Origin: Xiheicaenibacterium sp046351325
GTDB lineage: Bacteria > Myxococcota_A > Polyangia > Polyangiales > Polyangiaceae
Assembly (NCBI GenBank): GCA_046351325.1
Contig: JAXLYR010000008.1
Span: forward strand, 62,001 to 126,000
Direction of reading: 5' to 3'
Length of the DNA: 64,000 nucleotides
Position 1 is the stretch's first letter, and each line of letters begins with the position of its first letter. The position numbers and the translations under genes were made by a program. Shown in pieces: positions 40,760 through 50,852 of the stretch. The notes beneath the pieces were generated by a model, which worked only from the letters and a program-made list of their open reading frames with translations, was not told where the DNA came from and made no database searches.

Positions 40760-43700
40760 GTGGCTGATTCCAAGGACGGTGGCTCTGACCCGCAGCCGGA
40801 GCAAAATCCCCCGCGTGCTCCCACCCGTACGTTGCTGGGTCACAACGTGCCGAGTCCAGACGCTCCTGGAACCGCCGGCTCTGGTGCCACGACGCCTGCC
40901 GGCGCCGCACCCGCCGAGGCGACGCCCGCACCTGGAGCCGCGCTTCAGCCGCCACGACTGCGCCCTCCTCTGAAGCCGGCGTGGGGCGGCTCGCGCCCTG
41001 GAACGGCCCCACCTCCCCCACCACCAGGCGGGCTCCAACCGCCGTCCCCTCCGAGCAAAACCGCACCTGGGACGGGCCCGGTGATCCCTGGGAGCCCGCG
41101 ACTTCCGGCGATTCGGAGCAAGACGCCCCCACCCCTGCCGGCGATTCGTACGCCGATGGACAAGGCGCCCGTCTCAGGGAAGACCCTCATGTACGGGTCG
41201 TTGCCCGAGACGCCCGCGACGCCCAGCGAGCCCGCCCCGCCTGCGGAGACGGAGGCAGAGGAGGTCGAGGCCGAGCTCACGGACGAGCCCAGCTGGGAGG
41301 CCGTCGAGGCCGAGCGAGACACGTTCGAGCTCGGTGATCCGAACTCGTTGGAGCTCAAACTAACCGACGAGGCCCCGAAAGCACCGGCCTCGCCACCACA
41401 GCCTGGCGCCGCCGCGGCCCCGCCAGCAACGAGCGAGTCCGCGCGTCCGCGCACGGCCGGCTCGTACAGCATGAGCTCGTACTCCATGACGGGCACGGTC
41501 GAGCGAACGCGGCCGCTGGTTGCTCAGCCCAGCGCGGCCCAACCGGCGCCGCCCCCTGCGACCCCGACCGCATCCGGTTCGGACCGCGGGGCGGCGAAGG
41601 CTCCGACTCCAGGTCCTCCGGCCACCGCGATCGGCACCATCGCCACCACGCAGGTCGCCGCGCCGCGTGGGACAGAGCCTCCGCCGTCCAACGCGTTCGC
41701 CGCGTCGATCGACAAGGAGCTCCGTTCACGCGCGGAGCGCCTGCGCCGCGAGGATCCTGTCGGCGCAGCGCGCGCGCAGCTCGAGCTCGGGTTGCTGTAC
41801 GAGTGGGCGGTCGAAGATCGCGGGCGCGCTCGCAAGCACTACGAGATGGCGCGCGACCTCGTGCGCACGCTTCAGCCGGCGCTCACGCGGCTGCGGCGGA
41901 TCGGCAGCGCGCAGAGCGCGATCGCGGGCTCGCCCGACACCACGCGCGAGCTGCTCGACATGCTCGAGGTCGAGATCTCGGTCGCCGAGACGGATCTCAT
42001 GCGCGCCGATCTGCTCGCGACGCGCGCGCGTGTGCTCGAGCATCTCAATCGGCTCGCCGACGCACGCGCCGCGTACACCGAGGCTCTCCACTTCGCGCCG
42101 AAGCACCCCGCTGCGCTGCACGGCCTCGAGGTCATCCTCCGTCGCGAGATCCTCGACGACGCGAAGACGCTGCACGGCGATCTCGCGGATCATCTGCAGC
42201 GCGTCGCCGACGCGTATTCGCCGGACGGCAGCGATGGAGACGCCGGGCTCGCGTCGTGGATCTGCGTGGAGCGCGCCGAGGTGCTCGAGCGCAACTTGAA
42301 GGAGCTCGGCAACGCACGCGAGGCCCTCAAGCGCAGCGTCGCGCTGTCGCCGCAGCCGGGCCCGGTGCGCGCCGCGTTCGTGCGATTCCTCTCGCGGCAC
42401 GACCGCGAGGCCGGGCTGATGGACGCGCTCCGCGTCGAGGCCGAGCGCGAACCCGATCAAGAGCGCGCCGCGAGGCTCCTCTATTCGAGCGCGCGCATAG
42501 CGCTCGATCGCGGCGCGAACCGCGGCGACGCCGTCCCCATCTTGCTCCGCGCAGAGCAGCGCGCGCCGCACACGAGCCTCATCCAGGAGCGCATCTTGGG
42601 CGAGCTCGTGTCGCAGCTCGACGCCGACGGCGACCACACGAAACTCGTCGAAATCCGTGTCAAACGCCTGAGCCTCATCCGTCAGCGCGAGGCGATCGCG
42701 TACGAGTACGTCCGCCTCGCGGACGCTTACGGTCGCCTCGGTCGCGCCGATCTCGCGGCCGACGCCGCAGCGCGCGCGCTCGCTCAGGATCCGACGAGCC
42801 GCACGATCCGCGAGAACCTCGACCAAGCGCTCTCGCGCCTCGGACGCCACGCCGATCGCGTGCGCTCGTGGCTCAACGAGGGCAACTCGGACCGCCCCGA
42901 GCGGCTGCGCTTGCAGGCGTTCATCCGCGCGGCCGACATCGCCGCGCGCCAGCTCAACCAGCCCGATCACGCCGTCGACGCGCTCCGCACCGCGTGGCTC
43001 CTCTCGCCCGGCAACGGCGCGGTGTTCGACGCCTTGAGCGGCCTCTTGCGCGCGCCGCCTCGCGCGACCGAAGAGGCCACGAAGAACGCCGAGCAACGCC
43101 TCGACCTCTACCACCAGGCCGCGGCGACCGAAGCCGACAAGGATCGCAAGCTCGCGCTCCTCGAGAAGGCGCTGTCGATCTACGAAGACGAGCTCGGCCG
43201 CCACGAGGACGCGCTCGCTTTGGCCGAGCGCATGCTCGCGATGGATCCCGGCCGCAGGACGACCGTCGTCGCGATCCAACGGAACGCGCGGCGCTCGGGC
43301 AAACTCGACAAGCTCGCGACCGCGCTGCTCGACGAGGTGAAGCAGACGAAGGACGACACGCTCCGCGTGCGCCTCCTGCTCGAGGCCGCGGACGTCAGCG
43401 AGAAGATGGGCGATCGAGAACGCGCGCTGTCGCTGATCGATCGCGCGCTCGTCGCAAAGGCAGGTGATCCGGACGCGGCCCGCGCGCGCGCGGATCTGCT
43501 TCGCCGCATGAGTCGATTCGAGGACGCTCGCAAGACGCTGGTCGCGCTCGCCGAGCGCGAGGCGGAGGCCGGCTTCGAGACGTGGCTCGAGGTCGCGGAT
43601 CTCGACGAGTCGAATCGCAAGAGCTGGTCGGACGCGGTCGACGCCTACCGCGCGGCGCAGAAGCTACGGCCCAACCATCCGTTGCCGATGCTCTCGCTCT

Positions 43701-46700
43701 TTCGATTGCTTCGGACGACGAAGAACTTCAAGCGACTCGTCACCGAGATCAAGGCGTTCACGCGCTCGGATTCGACGCAGATCACGCCACGCGCGCTCGC
43801 GCAGCTCAACGTGATGTGCGCCGAGATCGAGGAGCTCTGCCTGGGTGACGACGAGGCCGCGCTGAAGAGCCTCACCCTCGCCGACGAGGCCCTGCGCGGC
43901 GCGACGCCGCCCGATCCCGCGTGGGATCCTGCGGTCTTCGAATCTCAGGAGCGCATCCTCTTCCGCGTCGGCGACGACGATGGCTTGCTTCGTCTCTACG
44001 CGAAGTGGCTCGAGCGCCAGCCCCCCGCTGCGGTCGATCACACCCTTCGAGTGGGCTTGGCCGGCGCGCTCGAGTCGACCTCGCCCGCGCAATCGATCGA
44101 GGTCCTCGACGCGCTCGTCGCGGTCGTCCCGACGCACATCCCCGCGCTCCGTCGGCTCACGCACCTGCACCGCGCGCGGCGTAGTTACCAGCCGCTCGCA
44201 GCGACGCTCTTCATGCAGGCAGGTGTCTTCACCTCGCGCGTGGCTCGCGTCGGCGCCCTCTGGGAGGTCGTGACGCTGGAAGAGCGGCTCGGCGCGGGCA
44301 CCACGCTCGACGCCCTCGCGCGGATCACCAAGGAATTCCCTCACGACGTTGGTGCGCTCGACGCCATCGCGCGGATCGCGAGCAAGCTCGTCGCGGGTGG
44401 CGCCACACCGCACCCGTCGACGCTCGCGGTGCGCAGTCAGCTCCTCGGCGCGACCCGCGCGCGTCGCGAGCTCGCCGTCGATCCGCTCGCGCGCGCCTCC
44501 TACCTGCTCGAAGAGGCGACGCTCCTCGAGACCGCACCCGTCGACGCGGACCCACGCGCCGCGCTCGACTCTTACAAAGAAGCTCAGACGCTGTGGCCCG
44601 ACAGCTTCCTCGCGGCTCGCGGGCTCGAGCGCATCGGCGAGCAGCTCGGCGATCACCAAGCCGTCATCACGAGCCAGCTCAGCCTCGCGAAGCTCGTCGA
44701 GACGCACACCGCGAAGGCCGAGCACCTCGTGCGCGCCGCAGAGCTCACGGCCCGCGTCCTCCGCGACGCGCGCACGGCGCTCGAGCTCTACGAGGTCGCG
44801 CTCGAGACCGATGCGGAGAACCGCGACGCGGCGAAGGCCCTCGTCGGGATGCTCGCGTCCGACCCGCGCCGGCTCATCGATCGACTGCGACCCGCCCTCG
44901 ATCGCGCAGGGACGCAGACGCAGGTCACGTACCTCGGGCTCGAGATCGCGCAGGCCTACCTCAAGATCCACACGGATGAGGGCGACGCTGCCCGCATGGA
45001 TTTCACGCCCGGCATCCTCGCGTTGAAGCGCGCAATCAAGCTCGCCGCGGAGCCGACGAGCCTGTTCCTGCTCGCGCGCCTCTACTCCGCGCAACACGCC
45101 TGGGCCGAGGCTCGCGAGACCTACCAACGCATCGTCGAGGTCGTCGGCAACGGCGACCCGAAGACGCGCCTCGCTGCGCTCTTCGCGCTCGTCGAGCTCT
45201 ACGAGGGCCCGATGGGCGACGCGCAGCTCGCCGAGTCGACGCTCGTCTCGATCCTCTCGGGCGATCCGGGCAACAAGGCCGCGCTCGAGCGCCTCTTCTC
45301 GCTCGCCGTGAAGAACGGCGACAAGAAGCTCGCGCGATCGAGCCTCGAGCGCCTCGCCGAGTACGAGACCGATCTCGCGCAGCGCACCGAGTACCAGATG
45401 CGCGTCGCCGAGGTCTGCCGCGAGGCCCAAGACGGCGCGGGGATGCTCCGCGCGCTCAGCGACGCCGTCGTGTCGACGCCCCAGGACCTCCGGCCTTGGT
45501 CGCTCCTCACGCGGCTCTATCGCAGCGACACGACCGAGGGCGCGGCCGGCCTCGCGCACGCGATCGAGCAAATCCTCGAGCAAGGCAAGGCCCGGCGTCG
45601 ACCGCTCGAGGCTCGGTGGCTCGTCACGCTCGGGCTGCTCGAGGTCAACGTCCTCAAGCGCCTCAGCGAGGGCATCGCGCACCTGCAAGCCGCCGTCGGC
45701 GCGGCCTCGGCACCATCCGCGGGCTCGCCGACGACCGCCGCGAACAACCTCCCCGAGCTGCGCGCCGCGCTCGGCACCGGCCTCCTCTCGGCGGGCCGCA
45801 CGAAGGACGCGATCACGATCCTTCGCGAGCTCGCCTCGACCGAGCACGACCTCTTGCTCCGTATGTTCGAGCCGAGCGCTTACAACACTGTTCGCAGCGC
45901 GAGCGTCGCCGCCACGGGCACCATCCTCGGGTCGGTGCTCACGTCGCTCGACGCGGCGCTCGCCACCGAGGGCCGCGCCGACGAGCGGCTCGTCTGCGAG
46001 GAGGTCCGCGCCGCCCTCGGCGACGTGCCGCCCGATCGCGTACAGAAGCTGCGCACGCGCCGCATCGAGCCCGACGCCCCGGCGCCGAACCAGCTCGCCC
46101 AGACCGAGATCGTCCGAACGATGGTCGCCGAGGCTCGCTCCCCGTTCATCGACGTCGCGATCTCGATCCAACCGATTGTCGGAAAAGTCATTCCCTTGTC
46201 CATCTCGAACTACGGGGTCACCTCGCGCGAGAAGGTCGGCCCGCGCGACGGCAACCCCACGCGCGCGCTCGCCGATCGCATCGCGCGGTGCCTCGGCTTC
46301 AGCGACTTCGAGCTCTACCTCTCGGGCGCGTGGAACGGGCCGCTCCACCTCTTCCCCGGCGACCCGCCGATGCTCGTCGCGCACCACAGCTTCAGCGAGC
46401 TCCCCGAGGGCGAGCAGGCGTTCGCGCTCGGCCGCATGCTCGCGCGCATCGCGATGGGCATGACGTGGCTCGACGTCGTCACGCCCGACGTCTGCGAGGC
46501 GCTGCTGCTCTCCGCCGTCCGCCAGGTCCTGCCGCAGTGGGGCAACGGAGAACTCGGTCCCCAGCGCGAGGCCGCGCTCGCCAACGTGCACGTCGCCATG
46601 CAGCGCGCGATCGGCCGCAAACAGCGCAAGGCCATCGAGGAGCGCGCCCAGAGCTTGTCGCCGAGCATGAGCATGGGGCAGTTCTTCGCCGGGGTTCGAC

Positions 46701-46915
46701 GCAGCGAGTACCGCGCGGGCTACATCCTCTCGGGCAACCTCCTCACGTCGCTCGAGGGCATGCAAAAGTGGGAGGCCGATCTCATGCATGCGTCGGAGAA
46801 CCCGCGCGCGTACCTCCAGAATCGCTTCTCGAACGAGCTCATCCGTTACGCGCTCTCACCGGACGGCTTCAGCGATCGGCGCTACCTCGGGACGATCTTC
46901 TCCGGCACCCTCTGA
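40760..46915 (+). CDS. Giant TPR-repeat protein (2051 aa)
   Basis: Residues 1-310 are a Pro/Ala-rich disordered head beginning MADSKDGGSDPQP, translated from GTG. Residues 315-1650 are continuous helical TPR-like repeats (for example DALALAERMLAMDPGRR, ALELYEVALETDAENRD). Residues 1690-2051 form a distinct C-terminal domain (VAISIQPIVGKVIPLSISN, ELYLSGAWNGPLHLFPGDP, GEQAFALGRMLARIAMG) seen at the end of other long myxobacterial TPR proteins. No enzymatic motif is evident. It is divergent from PP2C and could be a scaffold for phosphorylation signalling. No signal peptide is seen, so it is likely cytoplasmic. Confidence 0.9.
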   Translation: MADSKDGGSDPQPEQNPPRAPTRTLLGHNVPSPDAPGTAGSGATTPAGAAPAEATPAPGAALQPPRLRPPLKPAWGGSRPGTAPPPPPPGGLQPPSPPSKTAPGTGPVIPGSPRLPAIRSKTPPPLPAIRTPMDKAPVSGKTLMYGSLPETPATPSEPAPPAETEAEEVEAELTDEPSWEAVEAERDTFELGDPNSLELKLTDEAPKAPASPPQPGAAAAPPATSESARPRTAGSYSMSSYSMTGTVERTRPLVAQPSAAQPAPPPATPTASGSDRGAAKAPTPGPPATAIGTIATTQVAAPRGTEPPPSNAFAASIDKELRSRAERLRREDPVGAARAQLELGLLYEWAVEDRGRARKHYEMARDLVRTLQPALTRLRRIGSAQSAIAGSPDTTRELLDMLEVEISVAETDLMRADLLATRARVLEHLNRLADARAAYTEALHFAPKHPAALHGLEVILRREILDDAKTLHGDLADHLQRVADAYSPDGSDGDAGLASWICVERAEVLERNLKELGNAREALKRSVALSPQPGPVRAAFVRFLSRHDREAGLMDALRVEAEREPDQERAARLLYSSARIALDRGANRGDAVPILLRAEQRAPHTSLIQERILGELVSQLDADGDHTKLVEIRVKRLSLIRQREAIAYEYVRLADAYGRLGRADLAADAAARALAQDPTSRTIRENLDQALSRLGRHADRVRSWLNEGNSDRPERLRLQAFIRAADIAARQLNQPDHAVDALRTAWLLSPGNGAVFDALSGLLRAPPRATEEATKNAEQRLDLYHQAAATEADKDRKLALLEKALSIYEDELGRHEDALALAERMLAMDPGRRTTVVAIQRNARRSGKLDKLATALLDEVKQTKDDTLRVRLLLEAADVSEKMGDRERALSLIDRALVAKAGDPDAARARADLLRRMSRFEDARKTLVALAEREAEAGFETWLEVADLDESNRKSWSDAVDAYRAAQKLRPNHPLPMLSLFRLLRTTKNFKRLVTEIKAFTRSDSTQITPRALAQLNVMCAEIEELCLGDDEAALKSLTLADEALRGATPPDPAWDPAVFESQERILFRVGDDDGLLRLYAKWLERQPPAAVDHTLRVGLAGALESTSPAQSIEVLDALVAVVPTHIPALRRLTHLHRARRSYQPLAATLFMQAGVFTSRVARVGALWEVVTLEERLGAGTTLDALARITKEFPHDVGALDAIARIASKLVAGGATPHPSTLAVRSQLLGATRARRELAVDPLARASYLLEEATLLETAPVDADPRAALDSYKEAQTLWPDSFLAARGLERIGEQLGDHQAVITSQLSLAKLVETHTAKAEHLVRAAELTARVLRDARTALELYEVALETDAENRDAAKALVGMLASDPRRLIDRLRPALDRAGTQTQVTYLGLEIAQAYLKIHTDEGDAARMDFTPGILALKRAIKLAAEPTSLFLLARLYSAQHAWAEARETYQRIVEVVGNGDPKTRLAALFALVELYEGPMGDAQLAESTLVSILSGDPGNKAALERLFSLAVKNGDKKLARSSLERLAEYETDLAQRTEYQMRVAEVCREAQDGAGMLRALSDAVVSTPQDLRPWSLLTRLYRSDTTEGAAGLAHAIEQILEQGKARRRPLEARWLVTLGLLEVNVLKRLSEGIAHLQAAVGAASAPSAGSPTTAANNLPELRAALGTGLLSAGRTKDAITILRELASTEHDLLLRMFEPSAYNTVRSASVAATGTILGSVLTSLDAALATEGRADERLVCEEVRAALGDVPPDRVQKLRTRRIEPDAPAPNQLAQTEIVRTMVAEARSPFIDVAISIQPIVGKVIPLSISNYGVTSREKVGPRDGNPTRALADRIARCLGFSDFELYLSGAWNGPLHLFPGDPPMLVAHHSFSELPEGEQAFALGRMLARIAMGMTWLDVVTPDVCEALLLSAVRQVLPQWGNGELGPQREAALANVHVAMQRAIGRKQRKAIEERAQSLSPSMSMGQFFAGVRRSEYRAGYILSGNLLTSLEGMQKWEADLMHASENPRAYLQNRFSNELIRYALSPDGFSDRRYLGTIFSGTL

Positions 46916-46965
46916 GCTTGTGAGGAGGGGTCGACGGAGCCGACGGCCGCATCTACGTTCCAGGC

Positions 46966-47898
46966 ATGAGCGAGCTCCCGACCGATCTCGAGAAGGCCAT
47001 CCTGGACCTCAAGCGCGAGCGCAACGCCGTCGTCCTCGCGCACTATTACCAAGAGGGCGAGATTCAGGATCTCGCCGATTTCCTCGGTGATTCGCTCCAA
47101 CTCGCGCAAGCCGCGAAGAAGACGCAGGCGAGCGTCATCCTGTTCGCCGGCGTTCACTTCATGGCCGAGACCGCGAAGATCCTGAACCCCGACCGCGTCG
47201 TCGTCGTCCCCGACATGGAGGCCGGGTGTTCGCTCGCCGACGGCTGCCCCGCGGATCGCTTCGTCGCGTGGCGCGCGAAATACCCCGACGCCGTCTCCAT
47301 CTCGTACATCAACTGCACCGCCGCGGTGAAGGCCGCGAGCGACTACATCTGCACGTCCTCCAACGCGGAGAAGATCGTCCGCGCCATCCCCGAGGACAAA
47401 GAGATCCTCTTCGCGCCCGACAAAAACCTGGGCCGCTGGCTGATGGAGCGCACGGGTCGCAAGATGCGTCTCTGGCAGGGCAGCTGCGTCGTGCACGAGA
47501 CCTTCAGCGAGAAGAAGCTCACGCAGCTCAAGGAGCGCTACCCGCACGCGAAGGTCATCGCTCACCCCGAGTGCGAGGAGCCCATCCTCCGCATGGCCGA
47601 CTTCGTTGGCTCGACGACCGCGCTCCTCAAGTTCTCGATCAGCGACTCGTCGAAGCAGTTCATCGTGCTGACGGAGGACGGCATCCTCCACCAGATGAAG
47701 AAGGCCTCGCCCGACAAGGAGTTCATCTCCGGTCCGCCGACCGCGAACTGCGCGTGCAACGAGTGCCCCTTCATGAAGAAGAACTCCCTCGAGAAGGTCT
47801 ACCTCGCGCTCCGCGATCTCAGCCCGCGCATCGAGATGGACGAGACGCTCCGCCAGAAGGCGCGCGTCGCGATCGATCGCATGCTCGACCTCAGCTGA
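46966..47898 (+). CDS. nadA: Quinolinate synthase NadA
   Basis: A 310-aa enzyme that condenses iminoaspartate with dihydroxyacetone phosphate to quinolinate in NAD synthesis. The [4Fe-4S] cysteines fit the family spacing at C88 (EAGCSLADGC), C174 (WQGSCVVHE) and C267 (CNECPFMKKN). VVLAHYYQEGEIQDLADFLGD is the typical N-terminal motif. Length matches the short NadA class. No nadB or nadC is adjacent. The 3' end overlaps the convergent acetyltransferase gene by 8 nt. Confidence 0.96.
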   Translation: MSELPTDLEKAILDLKRERNAVVLAHYYQEGEIQDLADFLGDSLQLAQAAKKTQASVILFAGVHFMAETAKILNPDRVVVVPDMEAGCSLADGCPADRFVAWRAKYPDAVSISYINCTAAVKAASDYICTSSNAEKIVRAIPEDKEILFAPDKNLGRWLMERTGRKMRLWQGSCVVHETFSEKKLTQLKERYPHAKVIAHPECEEPILRMADFVGSTTALLKFSISDSSKQFIVLTEDGILHQMKKASPDKEFISGPPTANCACNECPFMKKNSLEKVYLALRDLSPRIEMDETLRQKARVAIDRMLDLS

Positions 47899-48436
47899 GA
47901 TCGCGCTGCCAGAAGCCGACGTCGTGCCACGCGTCGCCGTCCGATTCGCTGACGCGTTTGTAACCTACCCGTCGAAACACGCCGGCGGGCTCGAAGCCCA
48001 TCGCCTCGTGGAGCGCGACGCTCGCGGCGTTCGGCAGCGTGATGCCGGCGATCGCGCGCGCGTAGCCTCGGGCCGCGAGGTCGGGGAGGAGCGCCGCGTA
48101 GAGCGCACGGCCGATCCCGTGCCCGCGCTTCGAAGCGTCGACGTAGACGGTCACCTCCACCGAGAACCGATAGGCGGGGCGCGCACGAAAGGGCGACGCG
48201 TAGGCGTAGCCGCATGTCGTCCCCTCGAGCTCAGCGACGAGCCACGGGTAGCCAGGCCCGTGCGCGCGCATTCTGCGAACGATCTCCTCCGCGGAGGGCG
48301 GCTCGAGTTCGAAGGAGATCGCCGTCTCGAGCACGTACGGCGCGTAGATGCGGGCGATGAGCTCGGCGTCGAGCTGCTGCGCCGCGCGAATCGTCGCAGG
48401 CGCCGCGTCGACTGGCCCAGGTGAGCTCGCTCGCAT
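47891..48436 (-). CDS. GNAT N-acetyltransferase (phosphinothricin acetyltransferase-like)
   Basis: A 181-aa single GNAT domain. IARIYAPYVLETAISFELEPPS is close to the N-terminus of the Pat/MddA group (the key run is IYxxYVxxTxxSFExxPP). SVEVTVYVDASKRGHGIGRALY is the acetyl-CoA loop, and ALHEAMGFEPAGVFRRVGYK is the end motif. Such enzymes acetylate phosphinothricin, methionine sulfoximine or similar amino-acid analogues. I use ATG 48436; an ATG at 48511 would add an atypical 25-residue extension. Confidence 0.88.
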   Translation of the reverse strand: MRASSPGPVDAAPATIRAAQQLDAELIARIYAPYVLETAISFELEPPSAEEIVRRMRAHGPGYPWLVAELEGTTCGYAYASPFRARPAYRFSVEVTVYVDASKRGHGIGRALYAALLPDLAARGYARAIAGITLPNAASVALHEAMGFEPAGVFRRVGYKRVSESDGDAWHDVGFWQRDLS

Positions 48437-48518
48437 TTCGAGTCGGACGTCGACGGCCGCAGACACCTGACAGCCCACCCGTTGGCGCGCCGATGCTCGC
48501 GATGTTACCATCGGTTAC

Positions 48519-50786
48519 ATGAAGCCCTCTGTCGCGACGGCCTGCATCCTTTGTGAGTGCAACTGCGGACTTCAGGTCGACCTCGGCGGCGAACGAGACC
48601 GCCATTTCGTGAGGCTCCGCGGGGACAAGTCACACCCGTCTTCACGCGGATACGCCTGTGAAAAGGCTCACCAGCTCGACCATTATCAGAACAGCCGCGA
48701 TCTCCTGACTCACCCGCTCAGGCGCAAGAGCGACGGGACCTTCGAGCGCATCGATTGGCCAACAGCGATTTCGGAGGTCGCGGCCCGACTCGCGTCCGTG
48801 CGCGACCGCTTCGGCGGAGAGACCATCTTCTATTACGGTGGCGGCGGGCAGGGTAATCACCTCCCCGGCGCGTACAGCGGAGCGACCCGTCGCGTGCTCG
48901 GCTCTCGCTATCGGTCGAACGCGCTCGCCCAGGAGAAGACTGGGGAGTTCTGGGTCTGCGATCGGGTCATGGGGACAGCGACGCGCGCCGACTTCGAACA
49001 CTGCGACGTCGCCTTCTTCCTCGGGAAGAACCCGTGGCACTCGCACTCGATCCCGCGCGCCCGCGTGACCCTCAAAGAGATCGCGAAAGACCCCAATCGC
49101 ACGCTCATCGTCGTCGACCCGCGCCGCACCGAGACAGCGGAGCTCGCGGACATCCACCTTCAGGTCAAACCGGGTAGCGACGTCTGGCTGCTCTCGGCGC
49201 TCCTCCGGATCATCGTCGACGAGGGCCTCTTCGACCGCGCCTTCGTCGAGGCGCACGTCGTCGGAGCCGACGCGCTCTTCGAGCGGCTGCGCGCGATCGA
49301 CGTGCGAGATGCCTGCGCGCGCGCGGGCATGGACGTCGCGCTCGTCGAGCGGACCGCGCGCGTCATCGGCGCCGCCAAGGCCTTCTCGAGCTTCGAGGAC
49401 TTGGGGGTTCAGATGAACAAGAACTCTACGCTCGTGAGCTATCTGCACCGCGCGCTCGTGGTCCTCACGGGCAGCGTCGGTCGACCGGGCACGCACTACG
49501 TGCCGTCGCCCATGGTGCAAATGACGGGGGGAGCGTCGGGGCGCACGAGCCCCGTCGTGAAGGCGCCTATCGTCGCGGGCCTCGTCCCCTGCAACCAAAT
49601 CGCCGACGAGATCCTCACCGATCACCCGAAGCGCTACCGCGCGATGCTCGTCGAGGCCGCCAATCCAGCGCACTCGCTCGCGGACTCACCGCGCATGCGC
49701 GAGGCCCTGCGCGCCCTCGACACCCTCGTCGTGATCGACGTCGCGATGTCGGAAACCGCGAGGCTCGCCGACTACGTCCTTCCCGCTGCGACCCAATTCG
49801 AAAAGGCCGAGGCGACCTTCTTCAACTTCGACTTCCCCGAGAACTACTTCCACCTTCGGCCGCGCCTGCTCGAGCCGCTCGGTGAGCGCCTGCCCGAGGC
49901 GGAGATCCACGCGCGCCTCGTCGAGGCGCTCGGCGCCCTCACCGAGGCGGACTACGCCCCTCTCCGTGAGGCCGCCCGCGTCGGGCTCGAGGCTTATGCC
50001 GGAGTCTTGATGTCGACCGTATTGCCCGATCCCAGGCTGACGGCGCTTGCTCCGATATTGCTCTATCGCACCCTCGATTTGCCAATAGAGCTCCGGGAGG
50101 GCGCGGTCGTATTGGGGCTCACGTTCAAGGTCGCGATGGAAAACCCCGAGTCGCTCGCGCGCGCAGGCTTCGGCGGCAACCCGATGGAGGCCGCGCTCTC
50201 GCTCTTCAAAGCCATCCTCGCGAAGCCGAGCGGGGTCGTCTTCGCCGTCGACGAATGGCAAGGAGTGCTCGCCCGCGCGAAGACCAAAGACAAGAAGATG
50301 CACCTCGATTTGCCCGATCTCCTCGGTGAGCTCGAGAGGCTGCACGCGTCCCCGATGGACGCTGGCGACGACGCGTATCCCTTCGTGCTGAGCGCCGGCG
50401 AGCGGCGCTCGTTCACCGCCAATACGATCATGCGCGACCCGGCCTGGCGTAAGAAAGACGAGCGCGGAGCGCTGCGCATGAGCCCCGAGGACGCGCAGGC
50501 GCTCGGCGTCGCGACCGGAGACTCGGTGCGGCTCTCGACCAAGCGGGGCTCGCTCGTCGCCGAGGTCGAGGTCTCACCGAGCATGCAGCGCGGACACGTC
50601 TCTCTCCCCAACGGCCTGGGCACCGACTACCCGACAGCGGAGAGCGGTGGGCGCCCGACCGGCGCGGCGCCGAACGAGCTGACAGCCGCGGAGGATCGCG
50701 ATCCGTTCGTCGGGACGCCGTGGCACAAACACGTGCGCGCGCGGATCGACACGCTTACACGACAGTCAGCATCAGAGTCGGCGTAG
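48519..50786 (+). CDS. Molybdopterin-dependent oxidoreductase (DMSO reductase family)
   Basis: A 755-aa catalytic-type subunit. The N-terminal [4Fe-4S] motif is C9-x2-C12-x3-C16-x31-C48, followed by SRDLLTHPLRRKSDG and FYYGGGGQGNH. The middle and C-terminal bis-MGD domains include VDPRRTETAELADIHLQVKPGSD (split by variable residues), YVLPAATQFEKAEA and MSPEDAQALGVATGDSV. It resembles formate dehydrogenase/assimilatory nitrate reductase-type enzymes. No Tat signal is visible, so it is cytoplasmic. No electron-transfer partner gene adjoins it, so its substrate and redox partner are unknown. Confidence 0.9.
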   Translation: MKPSVATACILCECNCGLQVDLGGERDRHFVRLRGDKSHPSSRGYACEKAHQLDHYQNSRDLLTHPLRRKSDGTFERIDWPTAISEVAARLASVRDRFGGETIFYYGGGGQGNHLPGAYSGATRRVLGSRYRSNALAQEKTGEFWVCDRVMGTATRADFEHCDVAFFLGKNPWHSHSIPRARVTLKEIAKDPNRTLIVVDPRRTETAELADIHLQVKPGSDVWLLSALLRIIVDEGLFDRAFVEAHVVGADALFERLRAIDVRDACARAGMDVALVERTARVIGAAKAFSSFEDLGVQMNKNSTLVSYLHRALVVLTGSVGRPGTHYVPSPMVQMTGGASGRTSPVVKAPIVAGLVPCNQIADEILTDHPKRYRAMLVEAANPAHSLADSPRMREALRALDTLVVIDVAMSETARLADYVLPAATQFEKAEATFFNFDFPENYFHLRPRLLEPLGERLPEAEIHARLVEALGALTEADYAPLREAARVGLEAYAGVLMSTVLPDPRLTALAPILLYRTLDLPIELREGAVVLGLTFKVAMENPESLARAGFGGNPMEAALSLFKAILAKPSGVVFAVDEWQGVLARAKTKDKKMHLDLPDLLGELERLHASPMDAGDDAYPFVLSAGERRSFTANTIMRDPAWRKKDERGALRMSPEDAQALGVATGDSVRLSTKRGSLVAEVEVSPSMQRGHVSLPNGLGTDYPTAESGGRPTGAAPNELTAAEDRDPFVGTPWHKHVRARIDTLTRQSASESA

Positions 50787-50852
50787 CGCCTCACCTCGGG
50801 CTTCGTCGGGTGGGCAGGGTAGTCGCGCCGAACCGTAGACTCGACGCACCCC

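Noticed and set aside
43664..46789. Minus-strand open frame of over 1000 codons
   Set aside because: It lies fully within the giant TPR gene and mirrors its repeats; composition is Arg/Glu/Leu-rich shadow.
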